Of a stretch of DNA of 64,000 nucleotides, positions 36,212 through 47,300 are shown piece by piece; position 1 is the stretch's first letter, and each line of letters starts with the position of its first letter. This DNA comes from Eutypella sp. D-1. Its lineage: Eukaryota; Ascomycota; Sordariomycetes; Xylariales; Diatrypaceae. The stretch is from assembly GCA_023313575.1 (NCBI GenBank), contig JAJTTP010000011.1, positions 186,001-250,000 of the forward strand, written 5' to 3'. The translations under genes were made by a program, and so were the position numbers. The notes beneath the pieces are model-generated. The model made no database searches. It worked only from the letters and a program-made list of their open reading frames with translations, and was not told the DNA's origin.

Positions 36212-37446
36212 TCAGGAGATCCGAGAGAGGACCTTGAGCAGGTCGGCAGTGACGCCCATGGCAGTGACGTCGCCGCCGGCGCCGGCGCCCTGAATGATGA
36301 GGGGGTTCGCGCCGTAGCGGCGGGTGTAGAAGCTGATGATATTGTCGCTGCCCTTGAGGGCAGCGATGGGGTGACTACGGTCGAAGCGCTCGAGGCCGAC
36401 GCGGACCTTGTTGGCCGGTACATCGACGCTGCCAACGAAACGAACGACCTTGCCCTCGCGCTCGGCCGCGGCCCGCACCTCCTCCATGCGCGCGTCGAAC
36501 TCCGGCAGGCGCGCTAGGAACTCGTCCCCGCTCGCCGCGGACGCCAGCTCCTCCGGGATCAGGCTCTCCACGGGGAACGAGGTCGGCGACTCCACGGGCA
36601 AGCCCGCCAGCCGCGCCAGGATCGTCAGTTTCCGCGCTACGTCCAGCCCGTTGAGGTCGTCCCGCGGGTCCGGCTCCGTGTACCCGAGCTCCTTGGCGCG
36701 AGCGACCTCAGCGGACCAGGAACTACCGGCGCCGCCGCCCTGCCCGTCGGCGGGGGCGAAGGAATTGAACAGGAAGGACAGGGTACCGCTGAAGACGCCC
36801 TCGATGCGGAGGACCTCGTCGCCGGTGTCGACGAGGTCGCGCAGGGTGGAGATGACGGGCAGTCCCGCGCCGACGGAGGACTCGTGGTAGACCTTGGCGC
36901 CGGAGGCGGTGGCCGCGGTGAAGATGTCCTGCCACAGGCGCCAGGACCCGGAAAAGGCCTTCTTGTTGGGCGTCACGACGCTGATGCCGCGGCTCAGGAA
37001 CACCGGGTAGCTGTCGGCGACGTCCTGGGAGCTCGTGTTGTCGACCAGCACCACGCGCGCCGGCGACGCCGCCAGGTACTCGGCCACCTGGGACAGCGCG
37101 GGCGGCGGGGACTTCACGCCCGGAGTGCCGGGGGTAGTGGTGGTAGTGGAGGAGGAGTTGTTGTTGGCGAGCTTCTCGAGGACGGTGGAGGCGTTCAGGT
37201 CGCTGTAGTCGTCGTTGAAGAGGGCCCGCTTGCTCGTGGAGATGTAGCACAGGTTGAGCTTCGTGCTGGGGCGCCGGGTGGCCAGGGCCTCGAGCTGGGA
37301 TAGGAAACACTTGCCGACGCCGCCAGCGCCTGTATAGTAAAGTGGCAGTTAGTTAATGAATGAGAGAATAATACTGTGAGATTTATTGAATTCTGAAGTG
37401 TTTACCCACCTATGATGGCGATGTTAACCTGCTTTGCCGCTGACAT
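36212..37446 (-). CDS. HOM6: homoserine dehydrogenase
   Basis: Two exons: 37446-37410 (37 nt) and 37329-36212, giving 384 residues. The 80-nt intron starts GTGGGT and ends TATACAG; the join restores the nucleotide-binding loop IIGAGGVGK at about residues 11-19. The family signature GYTEPDPRDDLNGLDVARK is present, as are VVTPNKKAFSGS and HESSVGAGLPV. The enzyme reduces aspartate semialdehyde to homoserine with NAD(P)H, the branch point to threonine and methionine. It is monofunctional, without aspartate kinase or ACT domains, as in yeast. It is slightly longer than yeast Hom6 partly because of an Asn/Ser/Thr-rich insertion (about residues 65-80). Divergent from the CCDC174-like gene, with 0.8 kb between the starts. 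Confidence 0.95.
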
Positions 37447-38242
37447 ATTTGCTTGTCTGTCTGTCTGTCTGTTTCTGTGTAAGTACTCGGGTGTAGAAAG
37501 ATGTAGGAGAGCGGAATAGGGGAAGTACCACAAGTATACTGTATACTATAACCCTAGAGGTTTTTTTTTCTTCTTTTTTTTTAAAAAAAAAAGGAGAGAG
37601 AAAAAGGCTTGAATGACACAATTTTGACGTGGGGTAAATGAATTGCACTTAACCACCACCTGGGCACCTTCGAGAGCTATACATACCAAGCATACACCGA
37701 AGAATCTTAAAATATGCCGATCGCGGGGTATTTTTTTCCAAGCCCGTTCCAAGGTTCTCTCTCCTAACGTTAGAGGTCTCTTTACATAGCGGGGCTTTTT
37801 CAGGACACCCCTTTTCAGGGAACGCTAGCAGCCCCGTAGACAACGGGCTGGGAGCGAATTTAGTGGGGATCTGGGGGACCTCACCTTTATTTAGTTAAGG
37901 TTAAGGTTAACTCTATTGTGTGATGTATGTATGTTATGTACATAGCTTATTTCTTCGCTCTACAAATTACATCTTGTATAGGGCATTCTTCACTCCTTAC
38001 TCTCTAAAACAACTTCCTTTTACATTTTCATTTATTTTAAAAAGCTGTCGTTGATGATTTAAGATATACGCACCACACAGACCACAGACCACGACAGCTC
38101 TCGATCCGCCAACGAAGAACAGGCAGACTACACAGCTAGAGCAGGACCCTTCTTCTTCGTCCCCCCTCCTCATCCATCGCCCACACCTTCCGCTCCTCGT
38201 GTGTCATAAAGCAAAGCACAACATCACACAACACCACCGAAA
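37447..38242. other. divergent promoter region, 0.8 kb
   Basis: Between HOM6 and the CCDC174-like gene. It has A/T homopolymer runs near 37560-37600 on the HOM6 side and CA-rich leader sequence on the other. I saw no clear Gcn4/CPC1 TGACTCA site. Confidence 0.5.
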
Positions 38243-39574
38243 ATGCCGCAGGACCCGAACCTTTACGGGCAGCGGCCCGCCAAGAAGCAGAAGAAGGAGA
38301 TCCCACTCGCCAGTTCCCTGACCTTCACATCACAGCTGACTTCACTGCTGTCCGCCTCCGCCTCCGCCTCCTCCACTTCTAAACCCACACTCACACCCAC
38401 TCCCACGACGACGACAACGACGACAACCACCGCCACCACCACCACCGCCCCTGCCGCAACACACGCGCCGGGTCGCGCCCGCCCCTCGAAGCAGAAGGAC
38501 GACATATTCTCCGTGCGCGCGAAGCGGAAGAACCCGCCCCGCCCCAATAACAACGACGATGATGACAGTAATGGCAGGGATCGTAATAGGGACAGAAACA
38601 GGGACAGGGCCAGGGATAAGGACACCACCGCCCGAGGCCTGAAGCTCAAGACCCCGCTAGGCACAGAGGACGAGAAGCGCGACCTCCTGCGCGCGCGGCG
38701 TAACATGGAGGAGAAGGCGCGCCTGTACGCCGCTATGAAGCGGGGGGACTACGTGGGGTCCGCCGCCGGACACGGCGCCTCTTCTTCCGAGAACGCGCCG
38801 CTTGTCGACTTCGATCGGAAGTGGGCCGAGAAGCACCCCGAGGCCGACGGTGACGACGGCCGTCGCCATGATTCCTCGTCCGGGTCGGACAACGAGACAG
38901 ACGACGATAACGATGACGCGACGCGGGAACTGGTCGAGTATAAAGACGAATTCGGGCGGACGCGCACGGGCACGCGCGCCGAGGCGCAGCGGCAGCTGGC
39001 GCGGGAGCGGCGGCGACGTCTAGGCGCCGAGGAGCTGGCAGCCATGGCAGCGCGCCCGAACCCACATCATCCGCAGCACAGCGACGGACTGATCGTAGGC
39101 GACGTGATCCAGACGGCGGCGTTCGAGGCGGGATCATCGTCCGCGGCCGCAGAGCGGATGGAGGAGCTAGCGGCGCGGCGCGACAAGTCGCCCACGCCGC
39201 CCGCGGACGCGCACTTCGACGCCCGCGCCGAGGTCCGCCATAAGGGCGTCGGCTTCTACCAGTTCGCCACCGACGACGCCGCGCGCCGTGGGCAACAGAT
39301 GGATGATCTCCGCGCCCGCCGCGAGGAGACCGAGCGCGTCCGCGCCGCGCGCGACGACGAGAAGGCGAGGCGCCGCGCCGAGCTCGAGGAGCGCAGGCGG
39401 AGGATCGGGAGGGCGCGTGCCGAGAGACGTGCGGATTCCTTTCTTACTGGGCTCGCGGGGGAGATGGGGCATGTCGGTGGCGACGGCGGTGACGGTGACG
39501 GTAGTAATGGCGATGGTGACGCCGGGAAGCCGGGGAGCCAGGGCGCTGAGACGGGCGAAAAGACGCCTGCTTGA
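38243..39574 (+). CDS. CCDC174-family nuclear protein
   Basis: Single exon, 443 residues, start in context gaaaATGc. The conserved marks of the CCDC174 (DUF4078) family are seen: a Lys-rich N-terminus, an SVRAKRK basic segment (about 89-95), VDFDRKW (187-193), EYKDEFGRTRTG (231-242) and KGVGFYQF (333-340), followed by a long Arg/Glu-rich coiled coil (about 345-405). Between them are disordered stretches rich in Thr, Asp/Asn and Arg/Asp. Human CCDC174 is nuclear and associates with the splicing-linked exon junction complex; an RNA-processing role here is inferred from that. The Gly/Asp/Asn repeats near the C-terminus come from GGT/GAC codon repeats. Confidence 0.85.
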   Translation: MPQDPNLYGQRPAKKQKKEIPLASSLTFTSQLTSLLSASASASSTSKPTLTPTPTTTTTTTTTATTTTAPAATHAPGRARPSKQKDDIFSVRAKRKNPPRPNNNDDDDSNGRDRNRDRNRDRARDKDTTARGLKLKTPLGTEDEKRDLLRARRNMEEKARLYAAMKRGDYVGSAAGHGASSSENAPLVDFDRKWAEKHPEADGDDGRRHDSSSGSDNETDDDNDDATRELVEYKDEFGRTRTGTRAEAQRQLARERRRRLGAEELAAMAARPNPHHPQHSDGLIVGDVIQTAAFEAGSSSAAAERMEELAARRDKSPTPPADAHFDARAEVRHKGVGFYQFATDDAARRGQQMDDLRARREETERVRAARDDEKARRRAELEERRRRIGRARAERRADSFLTGLAGEMGHVGGDGGDGDGSNGDGDAGKPGSQGAETGEKTPA

Positions 39575-41785
39575 TTCCCTTCGCTGACGAAACGAATTTA
39601 CGATGTAATCCCCCATCCACCTCGTCCACCTATTGTTCCCAGGCCGTCTCATGCCTACTTGAAGTATATATGTATATGTATATGCTTGGATCTTGGAGTC
39701 GTCGCCTACCCTACCGGGAACGCAGCGTTTGGGCACGATAGACAGATAATAGAAACAGACAGATACCCGCCCGTTGCCCCTCCTCTTATACGAATTAATA
39801 ACACGTGCTCGCTTTCACATGATCAATAATGCGCCCCAAGTCCGCGGACCGACTAAGACAGATAGAAGTCATGCACACGCCGTATATACGGACGGCTCAG
39901 TCAGCGAGTCACTCACGGAGAGGACGAGCCGGGGCGTCACGTAAGTGACAACTTATACACGTACACCTCTCCCACGAGTGTCGGCGTTGATAAGATTTAC
40001 GGATGTGTGTATGTATATACAGAAGTATATTTGTAGATACCTATCTAGGTAGCTGTTTTGTCTCCCTCGCCCTCTCCCTCCCCGCCCCCTCCCCTCTTCT
40101 CTTTTCCTCTCATGATGTGTGCGTAGTCAGTTCAGTTTTTCCAAGCTCTATAATACCCATCACATACACACACACACACACACACACACATAACCAAAAA
40201 GGGGGAAGGGAAACGAAACACATATATACGCTTTCTTCCATATCTTTCCTTCGCTTGCCTTCCCTTCCCATCCCATTCCATTCCATCCATCCATCCATCC
40301 GTTTCCCGTCCTCCCCGGCGAAAAAATAAAAAGGGGGAGGGACGAAATAATTAGAACAATAGAAAACAAAACAAGGGAGGTATTTGAATCATACAACCTG
40401 TCGGTCCGTCCGTCAAGTCGATTCATGACTTTCCCCGTCTCGTACAGGGTCCCTCCGCGTTCACCACGGTTTCCTCCCGTCGTCACCTGATCCTATTCCC
40501 TCTTAGTTCCCCTTCCGCTCCTGGCCGATTCCCGTGCCCGCGCCTGCCCATGCTCCCAGCTCCCCTTCTCATCTCGTCTTTCATCTCGGAACAAGGCCGG
40601 TGCCTCTGCATTCGATCGCGACATGGCTCGATTCCTTCGGTCTGCTTTTTACGCCCATCGATTGACCAGACCTTTGCAGGCGTATCGAACGACGTAAGTC
40701 ACTCAACTCGGCCCCTGAACGGGGGCAGTGGGGGCAAGTACATGAGCCCATCGTCGACGGACGAGGCCGTGTCAGATACTGGTGGTCTGGTCTACCCTCC
40801 CTGCCTTACCCTGCCCTTCATATTCTCTCTGTAACGCATCGCGACAGGCGGCATTGCTGTAGTCTATTTCTTCTCCTCATCCCTTCATCTTCCCTTTTTT
40901 TTCAGGCGCATACGATGGGATAAATCGAGGACTGGTGAAGGTCACGCGGCCGGCCGGCTGTTGCGCGAAAGAACGGGCCCCTCCAAAAGGGGAAGAAGAG
41001 GCAAGCAGTTAGGGCGGGGCTCCAGGGACACGGATGCGTGAGGCGAAGGTAAGCCATGCCTGCGCTAGTCCGAGACAGCGGGAGACACGCGTGCGTAATA
41101 TAAGCAGATAGATGTCGATGGTCTGTGGATCAGTCAGGTGAAACGTAAGAGCCGGATTGGGGGGTACAGATCAGCGCCGACCAGGGTAATTTGCCACCGC
41201 AACTCCGGAATGGGCCATGTCATCAGTGTCGTAGGTAAGGAGAGTCATATATATAAGCATATGTACGGGTAGGAGGCAGCAGGTCTAGCTAAGGTGGGCA
41301 GCAATAGCTGCTATGGTGCTAGATGCGATGTATATGTAGTAAATATATATAAGTAGGTATAGATATGTGTGCATATATGTGTGCGCATGGTATAGCGAAA
41401 TAGGAGGATTCGATGTGGCGGCCAAGGATGATAGGTAGACCCGGTGAGACTGGATTCGTAGGACTAGGTTGTGCCACCACATGCAACACTGCACTGCACT
41501 ACGCGGCAGTGAGAGTGTATTACGCGCATCATGACGCGTATAGCGAGGGGTGAATGACCCGGCCACCGGGTGACGGATAACAGGGGAGGGAAAATCGCCG
41601 ACATATTCTTCTGGGCGACCTCATATTCCAAACTCCATCCGGAACAAACATGATTGTGGAAAAATGGCTCCTCGAACGCCAAAAATATGCTGTCTCGTGG
41701 ATAATGAAAATCATGTACAAGCAAAGCAAAAATATTCGTCTCCGTCATACAGAAGCAGCCTTAATTACGGCCGTCTCTGCCGTGC
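39575..41785. other. intergenic between convergent genes, 2.2 kb
   Basis: Contains TATATG repeats near 39665, a CA microsatellite (40166-40190), CCAT repeats (about 40283-40302) and a ggcggccgg-type GC-rich patch near 40950. Frames up to 108 residues show no family features. Confidence 0.6.
40166..40190. repeat. CA microsatellite
   Basis: About twelve AC units in non-coding DNA; (CCAT)n follows about 95 bp later. Confidence 0.9.
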
Positions 41786-44129
41786 TCAGGTCAACCACCA
41801 GAGGCACCCGCAGTCGCTCATGTATTCGCTCGAGCTGGAACCGGTGCTCTTGTATTCCTTGTCCAGCTCCTCTTCAGTCTCCTTGATCCTTACGTGGATC
41901 TCTTGTCCATTTTTGTCCGTGACAGGCCGGACGTTGCCATCGTCGAGAATCTCGAACTGCCGGCACCAAGGGTCGACACTGGCAAAGCCTGGTATCCGCC
42001 GCTCCATAACCTTGATGACACGCGGATACACTTGATATTTGCCGGACGGTTCGGGCTCGCCGTCAAAATATCCCGACTCGTCCGGGCCCGCTGAAGCCGA
42101 TGCGGTTGACGCAGAAGCCGACTCCGTTGGGGTTCCGGGGGGCGGGGGCGGAGGTGGGAGTCCGTGATCACCGTTGTCACCATTGTCGCCATTATCTCCA
42201 TTGTCACGACGACCAAGCCGGTTGGACTTCTTCTCCTTAAGCTGGTGCCTAAACTTGTCGATGACAAACTCCGGTGTTGCACGAGTCCCGGTGGCCGTGG
42301 CACTAGGGGCAGAGCTGGTGGCGGTTGCGCTAGCCGAGTACACGCGCTCAAAACTATTATTCTGCGTCGCATAGATGAACGTCTCCAGCAGCGTGCTTTC
42401 CCAATAGCAGATCCAGGGCTTCTCTCCAGGCTGGGCGACCCCTTTCCGATGGACATCACTGCCGAACATAAAATCGCCACGTCGCTTCTTGTTCCCCGAA
42501 GTAAACCTCTTCTCGTCCAAGTTATCCGCCTCGTCCGCTGATAGGTACTCTTCGGGGATAATCACAGTCTTGTTGTAGAGCGTTTGGAAAGACCAGGCGG
42601 GGCCACGGTCAGGCTCCAAGGAATCCTCGACGAGTCTGAGCCGGAGCGGGTTGCTGGTAGAGGGAGGCTGCATGCCGTAGGAGTAGACACCCTGGTCCAG
42701 GGTCTTCGCATCGTTATAGGAGAAGGTAAAAGAATAGTTCGACGTTGCCGGCTCACCGGGCCGCGGGCTTACCGTCAAACTCAAGTCGGCGTATAAAATA
42801 TTACAATTCCACGCTCCGGCCTGCGTGGTGTCATCGAAGCACGTATCCGGGGAACGCTGGAGCATAAGCGGCATGTCGTACGTGCCCTCCGCTAATGCGG
42901 GCAGACCGGGTGGGAAATCCTGAATCTGCTCGAAGTCGTAGTTGAACGATACACCCGATGACGACCTATCACCGACGTTAGCATACGTGCACTCTAAGTG
43001 TGTGTGATTTACCGCAGGGACTCGGGTTCCTTACTTCGAGTCGTCTTCCTTCAATTGGGTCCCGAGAACTGTTCCCAGGACTGCTCCAATCACAACGCCC
43101 ATTAGTACGAAGACGAGGATTGCTAGCACGATAGCCCAACACGGTACAACGCCCCATACTCTTTTCCTCGCCGTTGCCCGCCAACCCTTCGGCGCCTCCT
43201 TTTCATTCACGACTGATCGAGCGGCGGTGTTGATTTCGTGATGACTAGTCTCCGACACGAAACTCCGAACGGATTGCCGAGACAGCGGGGAGTTAGCAGC
43301 GGCCAAGTCGTCCGTAGATGCGAATTCGGGGTCCCGCGTCGCAAGGCCGATGCCCCCAGCCCCCGGCACCGGCTGGGCTGTCGGTTGTGATATCGATTGC
43401 ATGCTCTGAACCGGGGCGGGCTGAGGTGACGGTATACCCAAGGCCTTCCGCTGGTACGCTTCCTCGGGGTATCTCGTGTATGGTGGAAGCTGTTCCATGT
43501 GGCCATCGGGACCGATCATGTCGGCCGCCTCCTCCCCTTCCGGACCTAACCTCCTCTGATAATTGTCGACGGTACCGGGGAACCCTACCGGGATGGCATT
43601 CTGTGGTCTTTCCTCCTCTTCTACCTCGGGAACCATCGTCTGAGGATACATTCCGTATGGATGGGTCGGTCCCTGGGGTCCGTGATAGGACCGTTCGGAT
43701 ATAGGCGCCGTCGAGGTGGTCGCCATACTGGCCGTCCTAGCTACTCTTACATTTTGGGGGTACATCCCGTAAGGATGAGATGGACCTGGTAGGCTTTCGT
43801 CCCTGGTCTCTTCGGCCGCAGGAGATTGCGGCGGTGGTACCGGCGTGTCGGACACGCTCGTCCTATTCGCTGGAGCGGCTTCACCGGCTGCATGTACTGT
43901 CGGGTTATCGCCATCGTGTCGCAGGGTTAGTGACTCCCGAGGTCTACTTTCTTTCTTCGTTATACTCGATGGTCGCTCTAGTTCAACTGATTGTATCGGG
44001 GGTGAGGGTATGCGAGTAGATGGGGATTGGAAGCCTGAAGAGATAGCCATGACGGGGGGATGGGTTTGGGTAGAGACGGGGGGTCGAAATCCATCCGAAA
44101 TTCCCATCGCCGCCAAAGCGTAATCATCG

Positions 44130-44162
<33 letters not shown>

Positions 44163-44323
44163 ATGATATTGATGTTGTTGTTATTGGTATAATTGTTAAT
44201 ATTTCTATGGTCGTCGTGGTGATTGCTGCTATAATCGTGGGTTCCGGATAATCGAGCGGATGATGACCTGAGAGATGTTCTACGGTCGACACCGGAAGCC
44301 TTGTCCTGATCTGCACCGGTCAT
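41786..44323 (-). CDS. DUF7820-like single-pass membrane protein
   Basis: Two exons: 44323-43035 and 42965-41786, giving 822 residues. The 69-nt intron (43034-42966) has GTAAGG, a CTAAC branch and GTGATAG. The N-terminal ~385 residues are disordered, with an Asp12 run and two HPYGMYPQ repeats. One transmembrane helix follows (about 393-421, WAIVLAILVFVLMGVVIGAV). After the splice comes a folded region of about 400 residues with conserved-looking Cys and Trp (CFDD, WNCNILYA, WICYWESTLLETFIY, DPWCRQFEI) and NYS/NKT/NNS glycosylation sites, so it is probably extracellular or lumenal. An Asn-Gly-Asp repeat and a Pro7 run sit inside it. I associate the layout with the fungal DUF7820 family, whose function is unknown; the name is from memory. 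Confidence 0.8.
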
Positions 44324-47300
44324 GATTTATGGTTTCACTGAGGGGGCGGTTTGTGGACGGTCGGAAGAGGCGAATTATGCCGAAAAGTCTCACTCAGGGT
44401 TGAGATGGCCTGGTGTGATTGACGATGATGGGAGGAGGGAAAACGACACTGAGGCTTGGCAGCATCGGCAGCAGCGTCGGCCCTGCTAACAACGACCCTG
44501 GCCCATGAAGGTCATCGAAAGAATTGTCTGTCGAATTATCGGGATTCGAGCCGACGGTGATGCTGACAATAAATAAATATGAGTTATTGACAGATTATAC
44601 TTCGTATATGTGTTTTGATTATTTGGCCGACGGACACAAACACACACACACCTACACGCAACACGCACGCGCCTCTCTCTCTCTCTTCCTCTCTTTCTTT
44701 CTTTCTTTCTCTCTCTTCCACTTGGGAAGGGGGAAAAAAAGGGGTGGAAAGTAAAAAGGAAAAGAAGAGAAGAAAGAAGGGAAAAAACCCACCCGTAGAC
44801 ACCCGTGGACTACCCAATTATTCTATGCCCTAATAGACCTGTCAACCTGTACAGTAAATAGTGGCCTTCTTAATTATCGACGGGATGGTTCGCGATGATC
44901 CCAATTGTCATTCGGGTTCTTTCTCTTCTCTTTTTTTTTTCCTTTTCTTCTTCTCGTGCTGTTTGGTCGTACGTAGTTTTGGGTGTTGTAGTATGGTGGT
45001 GTATGGCAGTATGGGTGTACCAGTCAGTGGTGCTTGTAGTGGTGGTGTTGGTTGCAGTGGGAAAGGATCAGACGGGCACCTGCAACGGAACGGTGAGACC
45101 ACCATGTTCAGTGGCTGTGTTATCCCGTACGTTAGCCCATATTGGCCCATTCGACCCCGAACCGTATCAAGGTCCACAATAACTTTGACTTGTATGCACC
45201 GATCAGGAAAAAGTAGCGCGCTAGTGGGTTTCGGAACTTTGGAGAGGGGGGCACTGGGGGGGGAGGGTTACTGGGGGGGGAGGGTCTTTCCGGCCATTCA
45301 AGCCAGTAAAAGCTCACTCAAGGGCCAAGTAGAACCACTTTCTGCACAGTTCCTTCCTGTCATTGGCGACCATTTGGAGGGAAGGAGAGGGGGGAGGGTA
45401 CATGCTAACCTACTACTACCTACCTCTAGGAGTCTCTACTCTATATAGGTACCCGTGGACCGCTTATGTATGTACATACCTCAGCTTAGGTAAGGTAAGG
45501 TACCTAGGTAAGGTTCTTTTCTATCAGTCAATCCAACTGAAGTCCTGAAGTTTGTTGTCCTCCTGTGCCTTCCTCCTTCCTCCTATTACTATGTACTAGT
45601 TTGACTGGGATGCAGCTAACACCCGCCGCCGGCCGCCCGCTATCCGCTACCATACTTAGCGGTTGTTGGTGGTGTTGTGACTACCTAGGAGGTAGGTAGT
45701 AAGTTAGGTTATTGTCCACGGATAGTTAAGTTTCTGTCTACTAGGGCTATACCCACTGCCTGTCGCCTGTCTGCCAGTATACCAAAGCTTTTCCCACCTG
45801 GTCGGACAGTGTGAATTGTGCCGCCTGTCCCCGTCCGTTATAAATTCCGTCTTATTCGGTACTCTGATTGGTCCATATTTCGAATTTTGTTCCAGTTTTA
45901 TACGCCGGTGCGAAGGACAGGGGAGCATGTATGTATGTATATATGTACCTAGGTATGTATGTACTATGATGTACTATGTGTGGTATGTACTATTTAGACT
46001 TGGTGTATTCGGCTCTTGCCTCTCGTTTTTCCACTGAAGAAAAATACGAGAAGCTCTGCTTGTATGTGGTCATATTGCCTTGTTTTCCCATGCGCTTTTT
46101 TCCTTCTGGTCTCGTCATTGCTACCATTCATCGATATCTGGTCTGCCACCTGTTTACCTGTACGAAGTTGTGTATTTCCGATACTGAATACGACAAAATA
46201 GAATCCTCAAGTCTATCGCTAATAGGTCGGCATATTCCCGAACTAGCTCGACTAACCAACGCATATATGCACACACCCCCCAGTCATGGATGCGTGCATA
46301 TAGATATAGTAAATATATTTACGGTCGCATAGTGGTCACCATTGTATTCATGCAGAATTCGAAGCAGCAGTCAAGGCAGTTATTCAATAATGACGAGACG
46401 AGATGAGACTAGACGAAACTCTACGATATCGCTGCAACAATATATACACAATAGAAATTGCAATATTTGCCAGGATGGTGGCGTCTGATGCTATCAACAT
46501 GGAACCAGCAAACCAGCATACTAAATACATATATCATGCTAGGCGATCATCACACCTCGACATTGCCAATTATCTCTTATTCATCCTTCTCTCATTGGCA
46601 AATTATAGATCACAGTGCAGGTAACTTCCTTTTTTTTCAGCAGCCCTACATAGTAGGTCCCCGGTTCACGTGGCCGTGCCGAATGCGATGCGATATTTAT
46701 CGGAACCCTTCCGAGCCCAGCCTGTTTATTATAGCTTTAAAGGTCATTACATATACTCTCCTCCAGGGCACTAACGAAATGTTATAAGCGATGGCCATAA
46801 GCGATGCCGCGATTATGACACTCGGGCTCCTCTATAATGAATCTATCACATCCATGGATGGCACTAGTAGTACGGCCTACATACAGTACAAGACTGGGGC
46901 TCGCTCACCCGCGGCACATTCCGTCTGAACGGACACCCAACAGCAAGTGCCAGCGTATATGCACGGGCCTAGATACGCCTGCACGCCTTTACATGTTATA
47001 GCACCCGGCTATAGTATGTATCTATTGATTATGATATAATCATGGTTACATACACACAAATAGCCCGTTCCTGATGGTGAGATAGGTGATCGACAACGTG
47101 AGGTCGTGGTCCTATGACGGCCGATCGCTCCAGGGAACTGGATAAGCGGGCGGCCTGGCCGGACAGGCGGGCTGCGGCTAGTTATCGATCCGATAAATCG
47201 ACAGAAGGGCCCGGATCAAAAAGGCAAAAAGGGTTACACGGAACGATGGTTACCGCTTAGAATTTCTGCCTACCTAAAGTCTGGGTCACTTTAGGGTCGA

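Noticed and set aside
44861..45448. 195-residue plus-strand frame
   Set aside because: Begins with a non-ATG codon, runs through poly-Phe and G-rich tracts, and resembles no family.
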